DNA of 64,000 nt from positions 744,001 through 808,000 of the forward strand of contig SIJG01000003.1 of the NCBI GenBank assembly GCA_023374025.1. Reading direction: 5' to 3'. Of this stretch, positions 34,172 to 45,785 are shown in pieces (positions within the stretch are counted from its first letter, which is position 1; each line of letters opens with the position of its first letter). The stretch comes from Heterodera schachtii. Taxonomy: Eukaryota > Nematoda > Chromadorea > Rhabditida > Heteroderidae. The notes beneath the pieces are model-generated. The model did no database searches and had not been told where the DNA came from. It worked only from the letters and a program-made list of their open reading frames with translations. The position numbers and the translations under genes are program-made.

Positions 34172-35692
34172 TTTCAATATTATGAAGTGACAAAATAAAA
34201 AATGGCCTTAGATAAAATTGCTTTATACTTTTTTGGTTGAATAAATTGTAAAATAAGCATTGTTTTGCAAAATATTCTCATTTTTTAACTCAAAAATCTC
34301 TTTTTTTTTAACCCGAAATTCTTCGAATAGTTTTCGATGACACCCCTGATTATTAGGGCTATGATTTTTAATTTTTTACCTACTTTTCTGAGTATGCTCT
34401 GAAACGTATGAAAAAACATGTTTTTTTTCGGTTGTTGTTAAGTTACTTTTCGAATTATTAGATCGCAATACTGATTTCTTTTAATTTGTTACTTTTGGGT
34501 AAAATTTTACGTTTTTGCACATCCTAAATTTGAAAGTTTTTACTATAGTCCGGTAAAAAAAAATTTTTCCGGGAACGGGAAAACGAAAAATTTTTTTTAC
34601 GGGAACGGGAAAATAAAGAAGAACGGGGCGGGATTCCCGAACAGGGTTCCCGTGTTTTTTCCCGTCCCGTAAAAATTCCGTTAGGTAAAAAAGACGGGAA
34701 ACAGGGTTCCCGGGTTTTCCCGTGGGAATCCCGTTTCGTGAACCCCGGACCTGATTCCGAACCAAAACCCAATTTTTGGTTCAAAATGGCTTTAAATATA
34801 TGGAAAAAATTGAAAGCCATTATCCCTGGAATAAGAAAGCACTTTAGCCGTTTTTTGAACCAAAAAAGCTAAGTTCGAAAATTATTCTCTGCGTTTCAAT
34901 CACAAGGATTCAAATCTCCGCATTCCAATCACCAGGACTTCAAGCTCACAAATTCTTCTGCATCTCAATCACCGGAACTCAATGCTGCGGCATTACAATC
35001 ACTGGGACTCAATTCTCCGACATTCCACTCACCATTTGTATGCACTAAAAAACAAATATGCGCATAAAATATGCACTAAAATCCCTCAGATATGCACTGA
35101 AAACCCAAAAAATGCCCAAATATGCACTAAAATATGCTTTAAAAATTGCCAAAAATATCTTTTAACCAACAAAAAATGCGAAAAATTATGTAAAAATACA
35201 GAATTAATTAAAAATATCAAAACATGGCTAAGGAGCTTTTTTAGACAATTGCAAAAAAAATTTTCTTTTCAACATTTATGTATGCAATTTCGAATTTTTT
35301 TTAAACCAACATTATTATTGAAAACGGGAACAGGATTAAATAGGGATTTTCCAAGAAACCAATTAAAAAACATTGTCTTTTAAATCAAATAAATAACAAT
35401 TTAAAATAAAAATTCATTTTGATCACGAATCTGACATTCATTTGGACCAATATCGATCCCGGACCCGAATTCGAACAAAAAGCCGAAAATTCAAATTTTT
35501 CGATTTTCCATTTTTAGTCTAAAATTGGTTTAAATGGTCTTTTATTGAAGCACTATGACTTTTAGTTAAGTTTTTAAAATTTTCTTTTTATTATACAACG
35601 ATAAATAAATGTGGATTATTGATTTATATAATTCATTCAAATAAGATAATTTAGCAATTTTTTATATTCCCTTTCAATTTGCTTATTTCGCA
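34172..35692. other. Intergenic DNA with word-repeat islands
   Basis: 34543-34746 is a dense CGGGAACGGG / CCCGTTCCC island with TTTCCCGT words in both orientations, like the other hAT-type word islands but with unclear ends. 35030-35160 repeats ATATGCACTAAAA. 34396-34450 matches, inverted, 59770-59815 (ACATGTTTTTTTCGGTTGTT core). Open frames over these islands are artefacts of the repeats. No gene is supported. Confidence 0.5.
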
Positions 35693-36579
35693 ATGCTTTC
35701 AATAAAATTTTGCTTTTTAAAATTATTCCTTTATTGGCAATTTTCGGTGACTCTAAGCCAGCAAATTTCGTCCAAAAATGAATGCCGTGAATTTGAAAAG
35801 AATTTATTGGTTTTATTTGGAGGAAATAAAGCATTTTCTGATGCCATTGAATTTGAACCCCTTGAAAAATGGACTAAAGAATGTTTCGCTGATTGGTTTT
35901 ATGAAAAAATCAAAACAAAATTTGAAAAAAGTGGTCAAATTAATGGCGAAATTGAGGAAAAAATGGCAAAAATGCAAGCCAAATTTTGTGAAGAAAATGA
36001 AAAAGGAAAAAGCATTGAAAAAGCGATGAAAATTGTGGAAAAAGAAACGGAAGAAATAATCCAAAATTTGAAAATGGACCAAAAAATTCAAGAAAAAATG
36101 CGAAAAATTATGGAAGATGGCATAAATAAAAATCAATTAATCGGCGATAAATTCAAAAAAATAATGGACCATTTAAAAATTCAATCATTTTCGGGTGTGA
36201 TAAATGGTAAAAAGCATTATTCTTGGATTTATTAACCTTAAATTCAGGGGTATTTCAAATTTTGTTCGATGAAAACGGAAAAATTCGAAAGAAAGTGCCA
36301 TCAAAAAATCAGCAGAAACGGCGACAAAAACGAATGGCTAATGGAGAAATGCAAATATTTGACGTGGAAAACGGAGTTTCACCAGCCCAACAACAACAAG
36401 GCCGAGCTAAAAAGATTATTGTTATCATCGCTTTGCTGAGTTTCGTTTTGTTATTTTTTGGCATTAATTTTGCTTTAAGTCCTAATTTAAAAATTGCTCT
36501 TTTTTCTTCTGCGATATTTGCCATATTTTTTAGTTTTCTTCTTCTAATCGTCTTATTTTTTAGATGTTGTTTGTACTAA
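35693..36579 (+). CDS. Lys/Glu-rich protein with signal peptide and two C-terminal membrane segments, 2 exons
   Basis: I do not recognise this family. Exon 1 (35693-36206) and exon 2 (36248-36579) are joined by a 41-nt GT-AG intron (phase 1), giving 281 residues. Residues 1-23 (CFLKLFLYWQFSVTLS) look like a signal peptide. Residues about 80-165 are strongly charged, rich in Lys, Glu and Met, with heptad-like spacing that suggests a coiled coil. The C-terminal third is basic (RKKVPSKNQQKRRQKRM), then has two hydrophobic stretches (IIVIIALLSFVLLFFG and SSAIFAIFFSFLLLIVLFF) ending RCCLY. It is probably a nematode-specific membrane protein. Exon 1 read without splicing stops soon after the donor, which supports the intron. 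Confidence 0.6.
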
Positions 36580-36996
36580 TCACTAAATTAGGGATATTTA
36601 AAAAAATGTAAACCGAGATTTTTTTTTTTGGGTTTTTTTTTTATGAAAACTAACTTTTCAACTATTTTAAAAACAAAATTTATTCTTCAGAGAGATTTCT
36701 CACATTTTTTTGTGGAAAAAATATTTGGATCAGAAAAAAAAACAGAAAAGGAAGTAAAAGATTATGCAAAGCTAATAGTTTGAGATCATAATAACTAATC
36801 GCTTTTTTCTCCCTTTGATCTGATTAGAAATCATTGCCCTTTTCAATTTTGTTTCACTGACTTTTAAACAATATTTATTTGTAATGATTCTAAAATTCTT
36901 TCTTGTATTCCTTAAAATTATTCGAATTGTTACAGAATTTCTATCCATCTAATCCATTTTTGATATTACCACCGAAATGGATACCAATGATTTACA

Positions 36997-37209
36997 CAGT
37001 GTGTTCATTCAAAATAAGGACACCCCATTTTTCGGGAGTTTGGGCACTTTCCATGAACCGATCGAGCTGAAATTTTAACTGTAAGTAGCAATTCATAAAA
37101 TATTAAGATAGCGTAAGTGAGAAAACAAAATGAATTCAGCTCGATCGGTTCATGGAAAGTGCTCAAACTCCCGAAAAATGAGGTGTCCTTATTTTAAATG
37201 AACACACTG
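36997..37209. mobile_element. 213-bp palindromic MITE (fold-back element)
   Basis: The left arm begins CAGTGTGTTCATTCAAAATA and the right arm ends with its inverse, TATTTTAAATGAACACACTG. The arms pair for about 80 bp, including CATGAACCGATCGAGCTGAA against TTCAGCTCGATCGGTTCATG. The loop is about 45 bp and no protein is coded. The CAGTGTG ends suggest a Tc1/mariner-type MITE, but no TA duplication is evident. Confidence 0.8.
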
Positions 37210-39067
37210 ACTGCTGAAATTAGGCAATTTTCACTGCTATTTTTCACAAACTTAAAAATAAATAGGATTATAGGTTCTCAAGAATAAATGCATAGTTCCC
37301 ATTTTGAGCATATTTTTGGCTTTGGACCCGAATACCCTGCTTATTTGAACCCGAAAATATCGAGACACCGTATTTTTCGATTTAAAAACATAAAATTTTA
37401 AGATTCTTGTTTTAGATTTAAATATTTTCTTTTTTCATGTCTTTAATATGATGCCCAATCTTCCCTCTGAGCTAAAACCAATGGTGTGCTTATATTTTTT
37501 TTTCAAGATTGTATGTACTCCAGCCCGTGTTTTCTGTAAATTTAATTTTACTTACTTCAGAAAATTCCAATTCAAAAAATGTGTATTTTTAATGAATTTT
37601 TATTTATGAAATTATTGAAAGCCTGAAAAAGTCAGAAAAAAGGCCTCAAATTTCAAAATGCCATAATTCTCGAACCAGGCGGCTTACACCTAAAAAAAGT
37701 TATTTTACACATATTTTTGCTTTCTAACAAATTTTTAAAGAAATTTTAAAATTAATTTTTTTTTTTTTTTTTCTTTATACGACCATAAAATTTGTAAATA
37801 ATTTCAACAATTTATTTCAAAATGGCAAAGGGGGTTTATCCTAACAAAATTCCTTCTTATAATTGATTTAGAATCACAATTAATCCAATTTTTATGCTTC
37901 AATTTTTAAGAGGATTTTTTTTTTGCAAAATACTTTTTTAACACTGATTTCTGTACAAATTTCTGTGCATTATTTTAGTGTCTTTCGTCCGCCCGCCTCC
38001 CAATTCTTCACCCCAAAAAGCGTCTTCATTTCGCTGCTGTTCTGCTGGCGGTGGAATATAGGAACAAAAACGCACATTCTGCTGCTGGTGCAGCGGTTGT
38101 TGTCGTTGCTGAAAGTGCTGTGCAAACATTGCGCGCCAAAACGTCGCCCGCGGGGGCGGCGGACGGGCGGAAATCTTTGTCAATTTTTTTTTGTCTTCGC
38201 CCGCTGCGCACTTTGGCCAATTCTTGGCGTTGTGTTGCACCACCTGCTCACAATCAGCAAGCAGCACACTCACTCACTCACCTTCATGGGTCCCTATTAT
38301 TACTTATATTTATTAGTTAGTGATCTGTTGGTGTGTATTTGTAGCCCATTTTTATTTTTGTTTTTTTCTTGGCGGGCCATTATTTTTTGTTATTTTCCAA
38401 GACCGGATTTTGTGTTGATGCGCAAAAGCGTAAAGAAGCAGTGGCTTTTTGCAAATCATTTGAAGGGATAAATTTTTTTAGTAAAAATCTGCACGGTTTT
38501 TTTTTTGTTGTTAGTCGCAAATTGTACATCAACCTTTTGTTTTTTAATTGAAAAGTTTTTTTGGCAAATAAAATTATATTAATTTATGTTTTCAAATTTT
38601 CCTTAGAAAAAATTTTATACTCACCTTAAAACTTTAAAGCGCGCTAAAAGAATTTTTGCGCGAAAAAGTGCAATGTGATGGTGAAAGTTTGATTCATTAT
38701 CGCATTTATGCCCCCGAAATAGCGGCAGGAAAAGTTTTAGGGCCAAATCAAACCCTTAAAGATGGGCTAATCCATATTTACGAATTGAGTCTGTATGTAA
38801 GTAAAAGCACAACGCCTTGTAAAAATTGGCCAAACCAACCGCACCCCATTTTTAGTGGTGCAAAAGACGAAAAACGATGTTTTCTCACCACTTGCCCTTT
38901 GTCCCAAATCTTTTGCACATAACTGTAGGACCAAAACGGAAAAGTACCAAAATTTGAATATGAACAATGTGTTTTATAAATTTTTTCTTCAAAATAATGT
39001 AAATATTTTTAGCAGAAATTTGTTGCAATCAAAACATTATTAAATGAGTATTTTTTAAGGTTAATAA
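37210..39067. other. Intergenic region with a GC-rich block and a possible orphan exon
   Basis: 38000-38290 is unusually GC-rich and open in several frames on both strands, with CTG/GTT-rich repeats. It may be a promoter or 5' exon, but no splice-consistent model emerged. 38643-38799 reads as a possible plus-strand exon (EKVQCDGESLIHYRIYAPEI, ending before gtaagt) that might belong upstream of the gene at 39068. I could not connect them. Confidence 0.4.
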
Positions 39068-40480
39068 ATGGCACAAGAACCACGAACTCCGTGGTCAAGA
39101 TGGGACCTTCCAATTGGAGGTTAATGTTAATTTGCAAACCGAAAATTTTTAATATTTCAAAAAATTTTAAGAAGCCCCTCAACCCTCCCGCGTCGGTCCG
39201 CCAATTGGAGGCCCTCCCATTGTTTTTCCACGACAATTTGACCAACCAAATTTGGCTTTTCCCTATTCCAATCATCAACCATTCCCTCCATTACCTTCAA
39301 GTGAAACTGGAGCTGTTGTTGATGCATTTTTGATGGCCAAGGAACCAAATCGTAATAATTTTTACGATTTTTAATTCAAAAAAAGCATTTTTTTAAATTA
39401 AATAAAACTTTTTGTCTGTCAAATGAGGCTGTTGAGAGCAAGAGTGTACTAAGTAAAAATTTCAAAAAATTATTCAAAAATTACTAATTTAAGATAAAAG
39501 ATATACGATTTAAAAAGATTTAATTATATTAAAAAAATGTTAATATTTTTCAGCAGAAGACCCATCATTTTATAACTGCATTTACGGCATACCAAACAAT
39601 GTCCAACAAATTATCCAGGAGTGCCATGTGGAAGTCGGCTGTTGTGAGAGGACATGTTGCGACACAAACTGGCACTTTTTTTATTTTTAAAAATATATTT
39701 TTGTTTCTTAAATTTAACAAAATTAATTTTTCAATTTTAGGAAAGTCAAATACACCTGGGCAATCATTCTTCTATCATTGATTTGCCTTGTTGTTGTGAT
39801 TGCATTTGTTGTTTGGTAAAATATACTTTAAAAAATTTACAAAAATTTTATTTTAGATGAAATTTACATATTCAGAGAATAGCATGAAATTGAAAAATTT
39901 ATCCCCAACTTAGGAATTTTATGCCTTATTTTCGATGGCTTTCATGCACAAAAATAACTTTTTATTTTCAAAAATATACTCTTTACTAAAGTTCATTAAT
40001 GCAAAAATATATCCTAAAAAAGTTGTAAAAAATTGGAAAATAACTGACAATGAATGCGAATATTTCCCAAAGATACTTCATTCTTTATTCATTTCGCTAG
40101 CACAAATTCCAATATTTATGCTGGCAATTTTAATATTTGCTCATTTAAACCAAAAAATAAAAATTAATCAAAAAAAATTAAAATTAATTAATTTTTTTGT
40201 TAATATTTTAATAGGCTGATTGTCTGGCTGATCAACAGGGCAAGGGACAAAGCACAAAGGAAAAAGTTGCTCGAGGGAGAAGGCACATCATATAATTCAC
40301 ATGTAATAAAAAACATTTATTTTAATTATTTAAAATTCATTTTTTAAATTAAATATATGAAATAATTAAAATAAAATAACAAATTCTTAGCTAATATTTT
40401 TTTAAATTAAGGTAAATATTGCGCCGCCTTATTCCACTGGAAACAATCCGCCGATAGGAACGTTCAATAGACGATTTTGA
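39068..40480 (+). CDS. Cys-rich single-pass membrane protein, Shisa/WBP1-like architecture, 6 exons
   Basis: Exons: 39068-39119, 39172-39351, 39554-39671, 39741-39815, 40215-40302 and 40412-40480, giving 193 residues in one frame. The N-terminal half is Pro/Gly-rich (VGPPIGGPPIVFPRQF). A Cys-rich segment with YNCIYG and VGCCERTCCDTNW (about 100-125) directly precedes a transmembrane helix (YTWAIILLSLICLVVVIAF). A basic stop-transfer (NRARDKAQRKK) and a Pro-rich tail (IAPPYSTGNNPPIG) follow. A CC-x-CC module before one helix and a Pro-rich tail is the layout of Shisa/WBP1/CX-type adaptors; the match is by architecture only. No signal peptide is seen in this model, so an upstream exon may be missing. 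The intron at 39672-39740 has a GC donor (CTG|gcactt). Confidence 0.6.
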
Positions 40481-41287
40481 CATTTTTCATAAAATGAACA
40501 AATTTTTTCATTTACAATAGTTTTTTTTATTATAATAATAATTTGTTATGACGGAAATCATTGTTCAATTAAGTTAATTAGTCCTCAAACGATTATTAGG
40601 GTGGGCAAAAGTATGCACATAAAATCGTAAATTTCTTTGAAAAGTTTTCGGCCTTTAGGTGTCAAAAGGGCCGCTTTAACAGAGGTGAACCTTTTATTTT
40701 TGAAAGATACAAAATACGCTTTAAATCATGAAATAAATAGCAAATGAAAGTATCATCTAAACGAGAAAAGTACTAATTTGTCGTTTTTTCGTTTAAATTG
40801 GGTACGAAGAAACGAACGACTTGGCCTAATGAAAAACCATGAATTGTTTTTATTTTCTTCAATTTGTTAATTTTTGCATACTTTCACTTCAAAATTAATT
40901 CTGTATTTATTGGCATTTGTTGTATGTATTTTCTGTCCAAATTCGATTAAATTTTCTTTCGGGAAAAATATAATGGAAAGTGCCAAAGATAATTAATTAA
41001 TATTTTTCAATTTATTCAGGAATTATTTGTAGCAAAAATAGTGTATTAAAAAAGTGAAAAGATTTATAACATCAAAAAATAACAGTAATAAAAAAGAATC
41101 CACAAAAATGAATTACAAACAGTATAAAACCAAAAGTGGTGGTACTGTAATTGTGCTCTATCTACTGTACTAACAAAGTCAAAAGGCTTATTTAAGCGCG
41201 TTTGCTGCCTTTCTGATCTATTCTACAGTCTTAATGATTTACACTTATGTATAGTAAACGGCAAAAAAGTCATTTGGCATACTGTGA

Positions 41288-41350
<63 letters not shown>

Positions 41351-41410
41351 TCTCTCTGTTTCTTTTCTCTCTTTCTCTCATCCCAATTTCGTCCTCCTCT
41401 CATTTCTTCG
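40481..41410. other. Intergenic DNA with a CT microsatellite
   Basis: 41286-41360 is a (CT)n tract broken by occasional G, lying just beyond the 3' end of the minus-strand gene at 41411. The rest is AT-rich with no supported gene. Confidence 0.7.
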
Positions 41411-42682
41411 CTATGCTTCGATCTGGATTTTAGAAATGGACTTCTTGTCCTCCTCGTCCTTCACCAGCGGAATGCCATAGCGAATCATTTCGCAGCCCAA
41501 CTCGAACAAATATTCGTAGCACTCCAACCTGTGCAAAATGCCAATATTTGGCAAAATTAAAATAACAAATCCAATTTTTAAAACGCGTTCACTCACATCA
41601 TTTTGGTGCGTTGCCAAGTGTTGCTGCCGAACGCAAAAAAGCCGTGGCCACGGACAAGCACACCACTCGCCTGGGGGTACTTTTGCAGAACTTTCATCAG
41701 CTGAGGCTAAAAAGCAGCTTAATCAATGAGTTAATTAAGCAAAAAGTGCGCCAAAAAGAAATGGTCCGAAGATTAAATTGAATTTCCAACTGAAAATTGA
41801 AATTGGCACGGCTTACACAGAGAACAAATTCGCTGATTTCCGTCTCGATGATCGGCACAACCACAGTGTCAACGTTTTCCATTCTGCGCTTGGTCTGACG
41901 ATTCTCGCAGCCCTCAAAACATTTCACTAATTATGCCAATTTGGCTTCCTTTTAATCACTTGGATCATTTCTTGGCCCGAAATCATAAACTCATCCCCGC
42001 TGATCAGTTGCGTGATCAGATTGGCCCATTTTGTGTGCGTGTGAATGATGCAGACCAAATCTGAATGAAAAGCACGGAATTTACTTTGGGAAATGGGCGG
42101 CGGTTGATGAAAAAATTGAAATTAAAAGACTGGAATTTGAATTTGTGCCGTGTCTGTCCACAAAACCCACCGGGGTTATCGCGCAGCAAATAAAACGGTG
42201 CCGTCGGCGTTCTGTCCGGGTCTGACGGACGTTTTACAACTGTACCGCTGGCTTTCATCACAAAATGCTCATTTCTTGAGGAGAGTAATTAGGATCAAAA
42301 GCCTAAGGATTAATTGTTACTCGGCGAATATCTCCTTGGCCAACGAGTTTGACGAGTTATAAATCAGACTTTCTCCCGTCTTCGGACAGCGAAAGCGCGC
42401 GGCCATGCCGGCGCCGTTGTCGCGCATCCATCCCAACGCGTAGAAGTGGCGGATCAGCTGTGCCATCCGTGCCGCATTTATTGGCACGTTGTCCTGAATT
42501 GCATTTTCATTTTATTTCATATTTCTCATTTTAATCGCTTTGCTCACCGACCACCCCTCGTCATCGTTGGCCTTGGCCACCTTTTTCGCTTCCTCTTCCT
42601 CCTTCTTCAGCTGTTTTCGCACGTTGTCCTTCAGTTTTTCGTTGAAGCACGGCGAAATTCCACGCAAAACTTTGAAAGTCAT
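41411..42682 (-). CDS. mtnB-like: Methylthioribulose-1-phosphate dehydratase-like (class II aldolase family), 7 exons
   Basis: Predicted methionine-salvage enzyme dehydrating 5-methylthioribulose-1-phosphate (MtnB/APIP family), probably a cytosolic zinc enzyme. Exons on the minus strand: 42548-42682, 42321-42493, 42171-42274, 41960-42060, 41817-41927, 41597-41706 and 41411-41528, giving 283 residues. Landmarks: [13 protein letters not shown] (family GW-x-GG region); [14 protein letters not shown] (zinc HTH); [17 protein letters not shown] (family VPIIENT); [17 protein letters not shown] (zinc His); and [15 protein letters not shown]. The middle part diverges from the human enzyme. One join is abnormal: exons 4 and 5 are separated by only 32 nt containing a stop, without a canonical AG at the required phase. 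All other joins are GT-AG. Confidence 0.8.
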
Positions 42683-43370
42683 TTTCAATTTTTGTTTTTT
42701 TTGTAATTCTCTAAAATAAATATATTAAATACAAAATTAAATAATTTTGTTTTGCTTTTGCTGCTTCTTGGCCTTCTCTTTTCCCTCTTCTCCTTAAATA
42801 CACCTCTTCTTTCGTTGCCCTTTTCTTTTATTTAATTAAATTTTGCAATTTCCCAACATTTTGCACTTACTTTTTGCGGTTTTTTGGTCCTTAAAATGAG
42901 TTCGGTTTTTGCTGAAGTTCAATTTTCATGCTGTGATTGGTGCGCCGCCACAGCCAAAACTAATTAGGCAAATATTTTTCACAAATGGTCCGTTCATTTC
43001 TTCCTAATTTCTGCTGATCGGTAACAAAAGAAAATGTGGCAAATGCATAAATACATGGGTTAATTAATTAATGGGCGGTTCCGATAGTGCCGAGAAAGGA
43101 AAGCGAAAGACAGGTGAAAATGGGCGGATTCATTTTCGAAAATGGGTAATTAAAGCGGCTGCCTTTTTGCACAAAATCATCTTCTAGCAGAGGGCCAGAA
43201 ATGGACAATGGAAATTTACACCATAAAATTGGACACTCTCACAATTTTGGACACTAATGGTAAATTGGACACCGGAAGATTGGACATCAATTTTTTTATT
43301 TTAAATAAGAGAAATTAAAATAATGAAAAAATATTTTCTTTGAAACAGTGGATTAATAATTTTAATTCTC

Positions 43371-43827
43371 TGCGGCGCAGACATTTGTGATGTGGTCCTT
43401 GATTGCTTTTTCACCCATTTTTTGTATTTTGTAATTTTGGTCACACGCTTTGCAAAAAAATTTGTCAATTCCTTTGTTTTGGAGATGTGACCTAAAATTT
43501 AATAATTACAAATAGGGTTCGGACCCCGTGGGCGGGGGTGGCTTTTCGCGGGGGCGGGGGATGGCGGGGGTCAGAGTCGCGGGGGCGGGGTCGGGGACAC
43601 GAAAATTCCGCCCCCGCGGGGGCGGGGGTGACGGGGGCGGGGTCCGAACCCTAATTTACAAAAGTACATTTGCTAAAATTCACCCCAAACTCATCACTCG
43701 AGATTGAAACGGCTAAATCAGAAATTGCTTCCTCAGCACTTGAAATTTGTTCATCGAAATTTTGAGCTGAAGATGATTGTTGTAAAGTAACATTGGAAAT
43801 GAAATCAGAAATAGATTTTTGCGACAT
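43371..43827 (-). pseudogene. Truncated transposase-like N-terminus with BED-type zinc finger, hosting a nested MITE in an intron
   Basis: The minus strand from the ATG at 43827 reads MSQKSISDFISNVTLQQS and on to SDEFG. It then splices (GG|gtgaat ... tttag|GTC) to SHLQNKGIDKFFCKACDQ and KMGEKAIKDH. The C-x2-C ... H pattern resembles BED zinc fingers at the N-terminus of hAT transposases. Nothing downstream encodes the catalytic part, so it is a remnant. The intron (about 43497-43684) contains the 141-bp MITE at 43513-43653. The exon end overlaps a TGCGGCGCAGACATTTG repeat that recurs at 44073-44090. Confidence 0.45.
43513..43653. mobile_element. 141-bp hAT-like MITE, GGGGGCGGGG word family
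   Basis: The termini are TAGGGTTCGGACCCCG on both strands, a perfect inverted repeat. The interior is almost entirely GGGGGCGGGG-type words in both orientations, in sharp contrast to the AT-rich surroundings. The flanks AATTACAAA and ATTTACAAA differ by one base, consistent with an 8-9-bp target duplication. Confidence 0.75.
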
Positions 43828-43939
43828 TCTGGTAAGCTAGAGACTAGAGATCGAATAAAATAAACCTGAATAATGAACGTTAGCTATAGTTGGCTCTTAA
43901 TTTTGGTGAAATGTTTAATAAAATTCAAATAAATGAGTA

Positions 43940-44069
43940 TAGAACAGGAAACCCGGCAAAAAAACCAAAACCCGGCAAAAACCCGGCAATTTCAAAAACC
44001 CGGCAAAAACCCGGCACGGACCCCAAAAACCCGGCAAATGCCGGGTTTACCAGGTAAAATAACACCCCT
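43940..44069. repeat. ACCCGGCAAAA word-repeat island
   Basis: AACCCGGCAAAA is repeated about seven times. The right end on the minus strand reads CAGGGGTGTTATTTTACC, a hAT-like terminus. The left end near CAGGAAACCCGGC is a weaker match. It lies between two copies of the GGCGCAGACATTTG repeat. Confidence 0.5.
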
Positions 44070-44439
44070 GTGCGGCGCAGACATTTGAGGCGCAGTTTAA
44101 ATAACCCCTTAACCAAAGAATTTTTTTTATTTTATGTTTTTTCTCCGTTTAAAAAAGAAATGGGCAAAATGTTAAGCTTTGGGTGGAAATCCAGTCCTTT
44201 GGCATCTCGGCCATTGCGTTCCGAGGCATATCCGCATCTTATCAACTGTCACTTTCCGTGTTTTAATGTCAATGTCCCGTCGCTGCATGCCTAAAACTTA
44301 TGAACACGGCACAATTCAAAAGATTTCTTAAAAATACTGCTGAAAAAATATTAAAAAAAATAAATTCATACAGCGATTCCTCATTTGAAAGAATTTCCTT
44401 GACAATAAGGAAAACAAAGGATGTTTCATTAGATTATGG

Positions 44440-44522
44440 GGGCGCCGCAAATGTCGTTTTGACTGGGCGCCGCAAATGTATCGCCGCAAGTGTTTGCGCC
44501 GCAAATGTCGGCCAATCCTAGT
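44440..44522. repeat. GCGCCGCAAATGTC word-repeat island
   Basis: Four copies of GCGCCGCAAATGT or a close variant are ordered in one direction, ending near GGCCAATCCTAGTG. Related words in both orientations fill 52290-52392 and occur singly at 43371 and 44073. It is probably the end of an older element enclosing 43371-44522. Confidence 0.45.
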
Positions 44523-44674
44523 GTATAAGTCAAAAAGCGGTATCGAGTAAAGGGAAATTCTGTATCAACCTCTATAACAAAGAGCAATTTTTCATTGAAT
44601 TTCACTAAAAAGACATATATAATAATGACACATGAAAAGTTTAATCATTAAGTTATACTTGGTACGGACTCGCT

Positions 44675-45017
44675 CAGTTGGGCACCGGCACGTTTGGGCG
44701 CCAGCGGGTTTTTAGCTATAACTTTTTACTTTGTCAAATAAATCTAACAATCTTGGTATCATTCGAGAGCTTCAGATGCTCTATTAGCCTGCTCGTTAAG
44801 GTTCAAAAAAGTTATGGCCAGAAGAATCCAAAAAACCAGATTTTTCAACCTTTTTGGCCATAAATTTGTTCAAAATTGACGAAATTTTTTGGAATTTTGC
44901 AGACTAATAGAGGACACTTAGGCTTTCGAATGATACCAAGAATGTTGGATTTGGTTGACAAAGAAAAAAGTTATAGCCAAAAACATGCTGGCGCCCAAAC
45001 GTGCCGGCGCCCAACTG
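44675..45017. mobile_element. 343-bp palindromic element with CAGTTGGGC termini
   Basis: The left end CAGTTGGGCACCGGCACGTT and the right end on the minus strand CAGTTGGGCGCCGGCACGTT pair closely. Pairing continues inward through TTGGGCGCCAGC and AAGTTATAGC to TTGGTATCATTCGA. The centre is A/T-rich. No target duplication was found and no protein is coded. Confidence 0.75.
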
Positions 45018-45785
45018 AGGTAAACCGACTTGGTATTATTATCAGATTTCTATATTTTTTGTCCAATTTTCGGTGTCCATTTGTCCGGGAGCCTTTAGCG
45101 TATGAAAAAATATACAAATAAAATATGTACCATAATTGCAAAACACGCATATAAAAAGTGACAAATTTACACATAAATTTTTACATTGAGAAATGCCAAA
45201 ATATGCATTAAAAATACGCAAACGCACCCACATGTCATGCTTTTCGTGAGTTTCAAGCCTTACACAATCAAGAAAAAAAAAACGCATCTGCATATAATTG
45301 TCAGCCCTAAATAAGCAATTTTTTTTAATATTGATTAAATATGTTTTTAATTTTTATTTTATAGTCTTTCTCAAAAACAATAATTTCATCCAAACTAAAT
45401 CGCATGCATTCATATGTTTTATTTTTTTGAAAAGTCCTTTTATCAATAGATTCATGTTACATTTTAAATAAATAAAATGAATTATTTGCTTTATTTTTTG
45501 TGTTTTTTTTTGTGAAAGTCGGCCCCTTCTTATTGATAGTGACAGCTGCTTTATCTGCTAGCACATCTTTCAAGCTTCTTGAGTTCAACTTTTTTAAATG
45601 TTCCTCGAAGGGAAATATTTTTCCGAAGAAAATCGATCAGTTTTAAAGACTTTTCTGCGTAATTTCTTTTATTCTTTTTATAACAAATTTCAATTCTTTT
45701 TATTATAATAAAATTAAATATTTAAATTTTTTGTTCTTTTAAATAATGTAAATTTTAAAATTATAAAATGAAAATTAATTAAGCA

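Noticed and set aside
34481..34820. Two overlapping minus-strand frames rich in Gly, Pro and Arg
   Set aside because: They run through the CGGGAACGGG word island and are repeat artefacts.
37923..38551. Long frames on both strands in GC-rich DNA
   Set aside because: Several frames are open at once, none has a splice-consistent context, and no motif is recognised.
39091..39348. Alternative frame (LNPPASVRQLEALP)
   Set aside because: It overlaps exon 2 of the Cys-rich membrane protein, whose frame alone joins all six exons and ends in a matching stop.
41247..41480. Open frame rich in Leu-Ser
   Set aside because: It is the translation of a (CT)n microsatellite and has no family features or splice partners.
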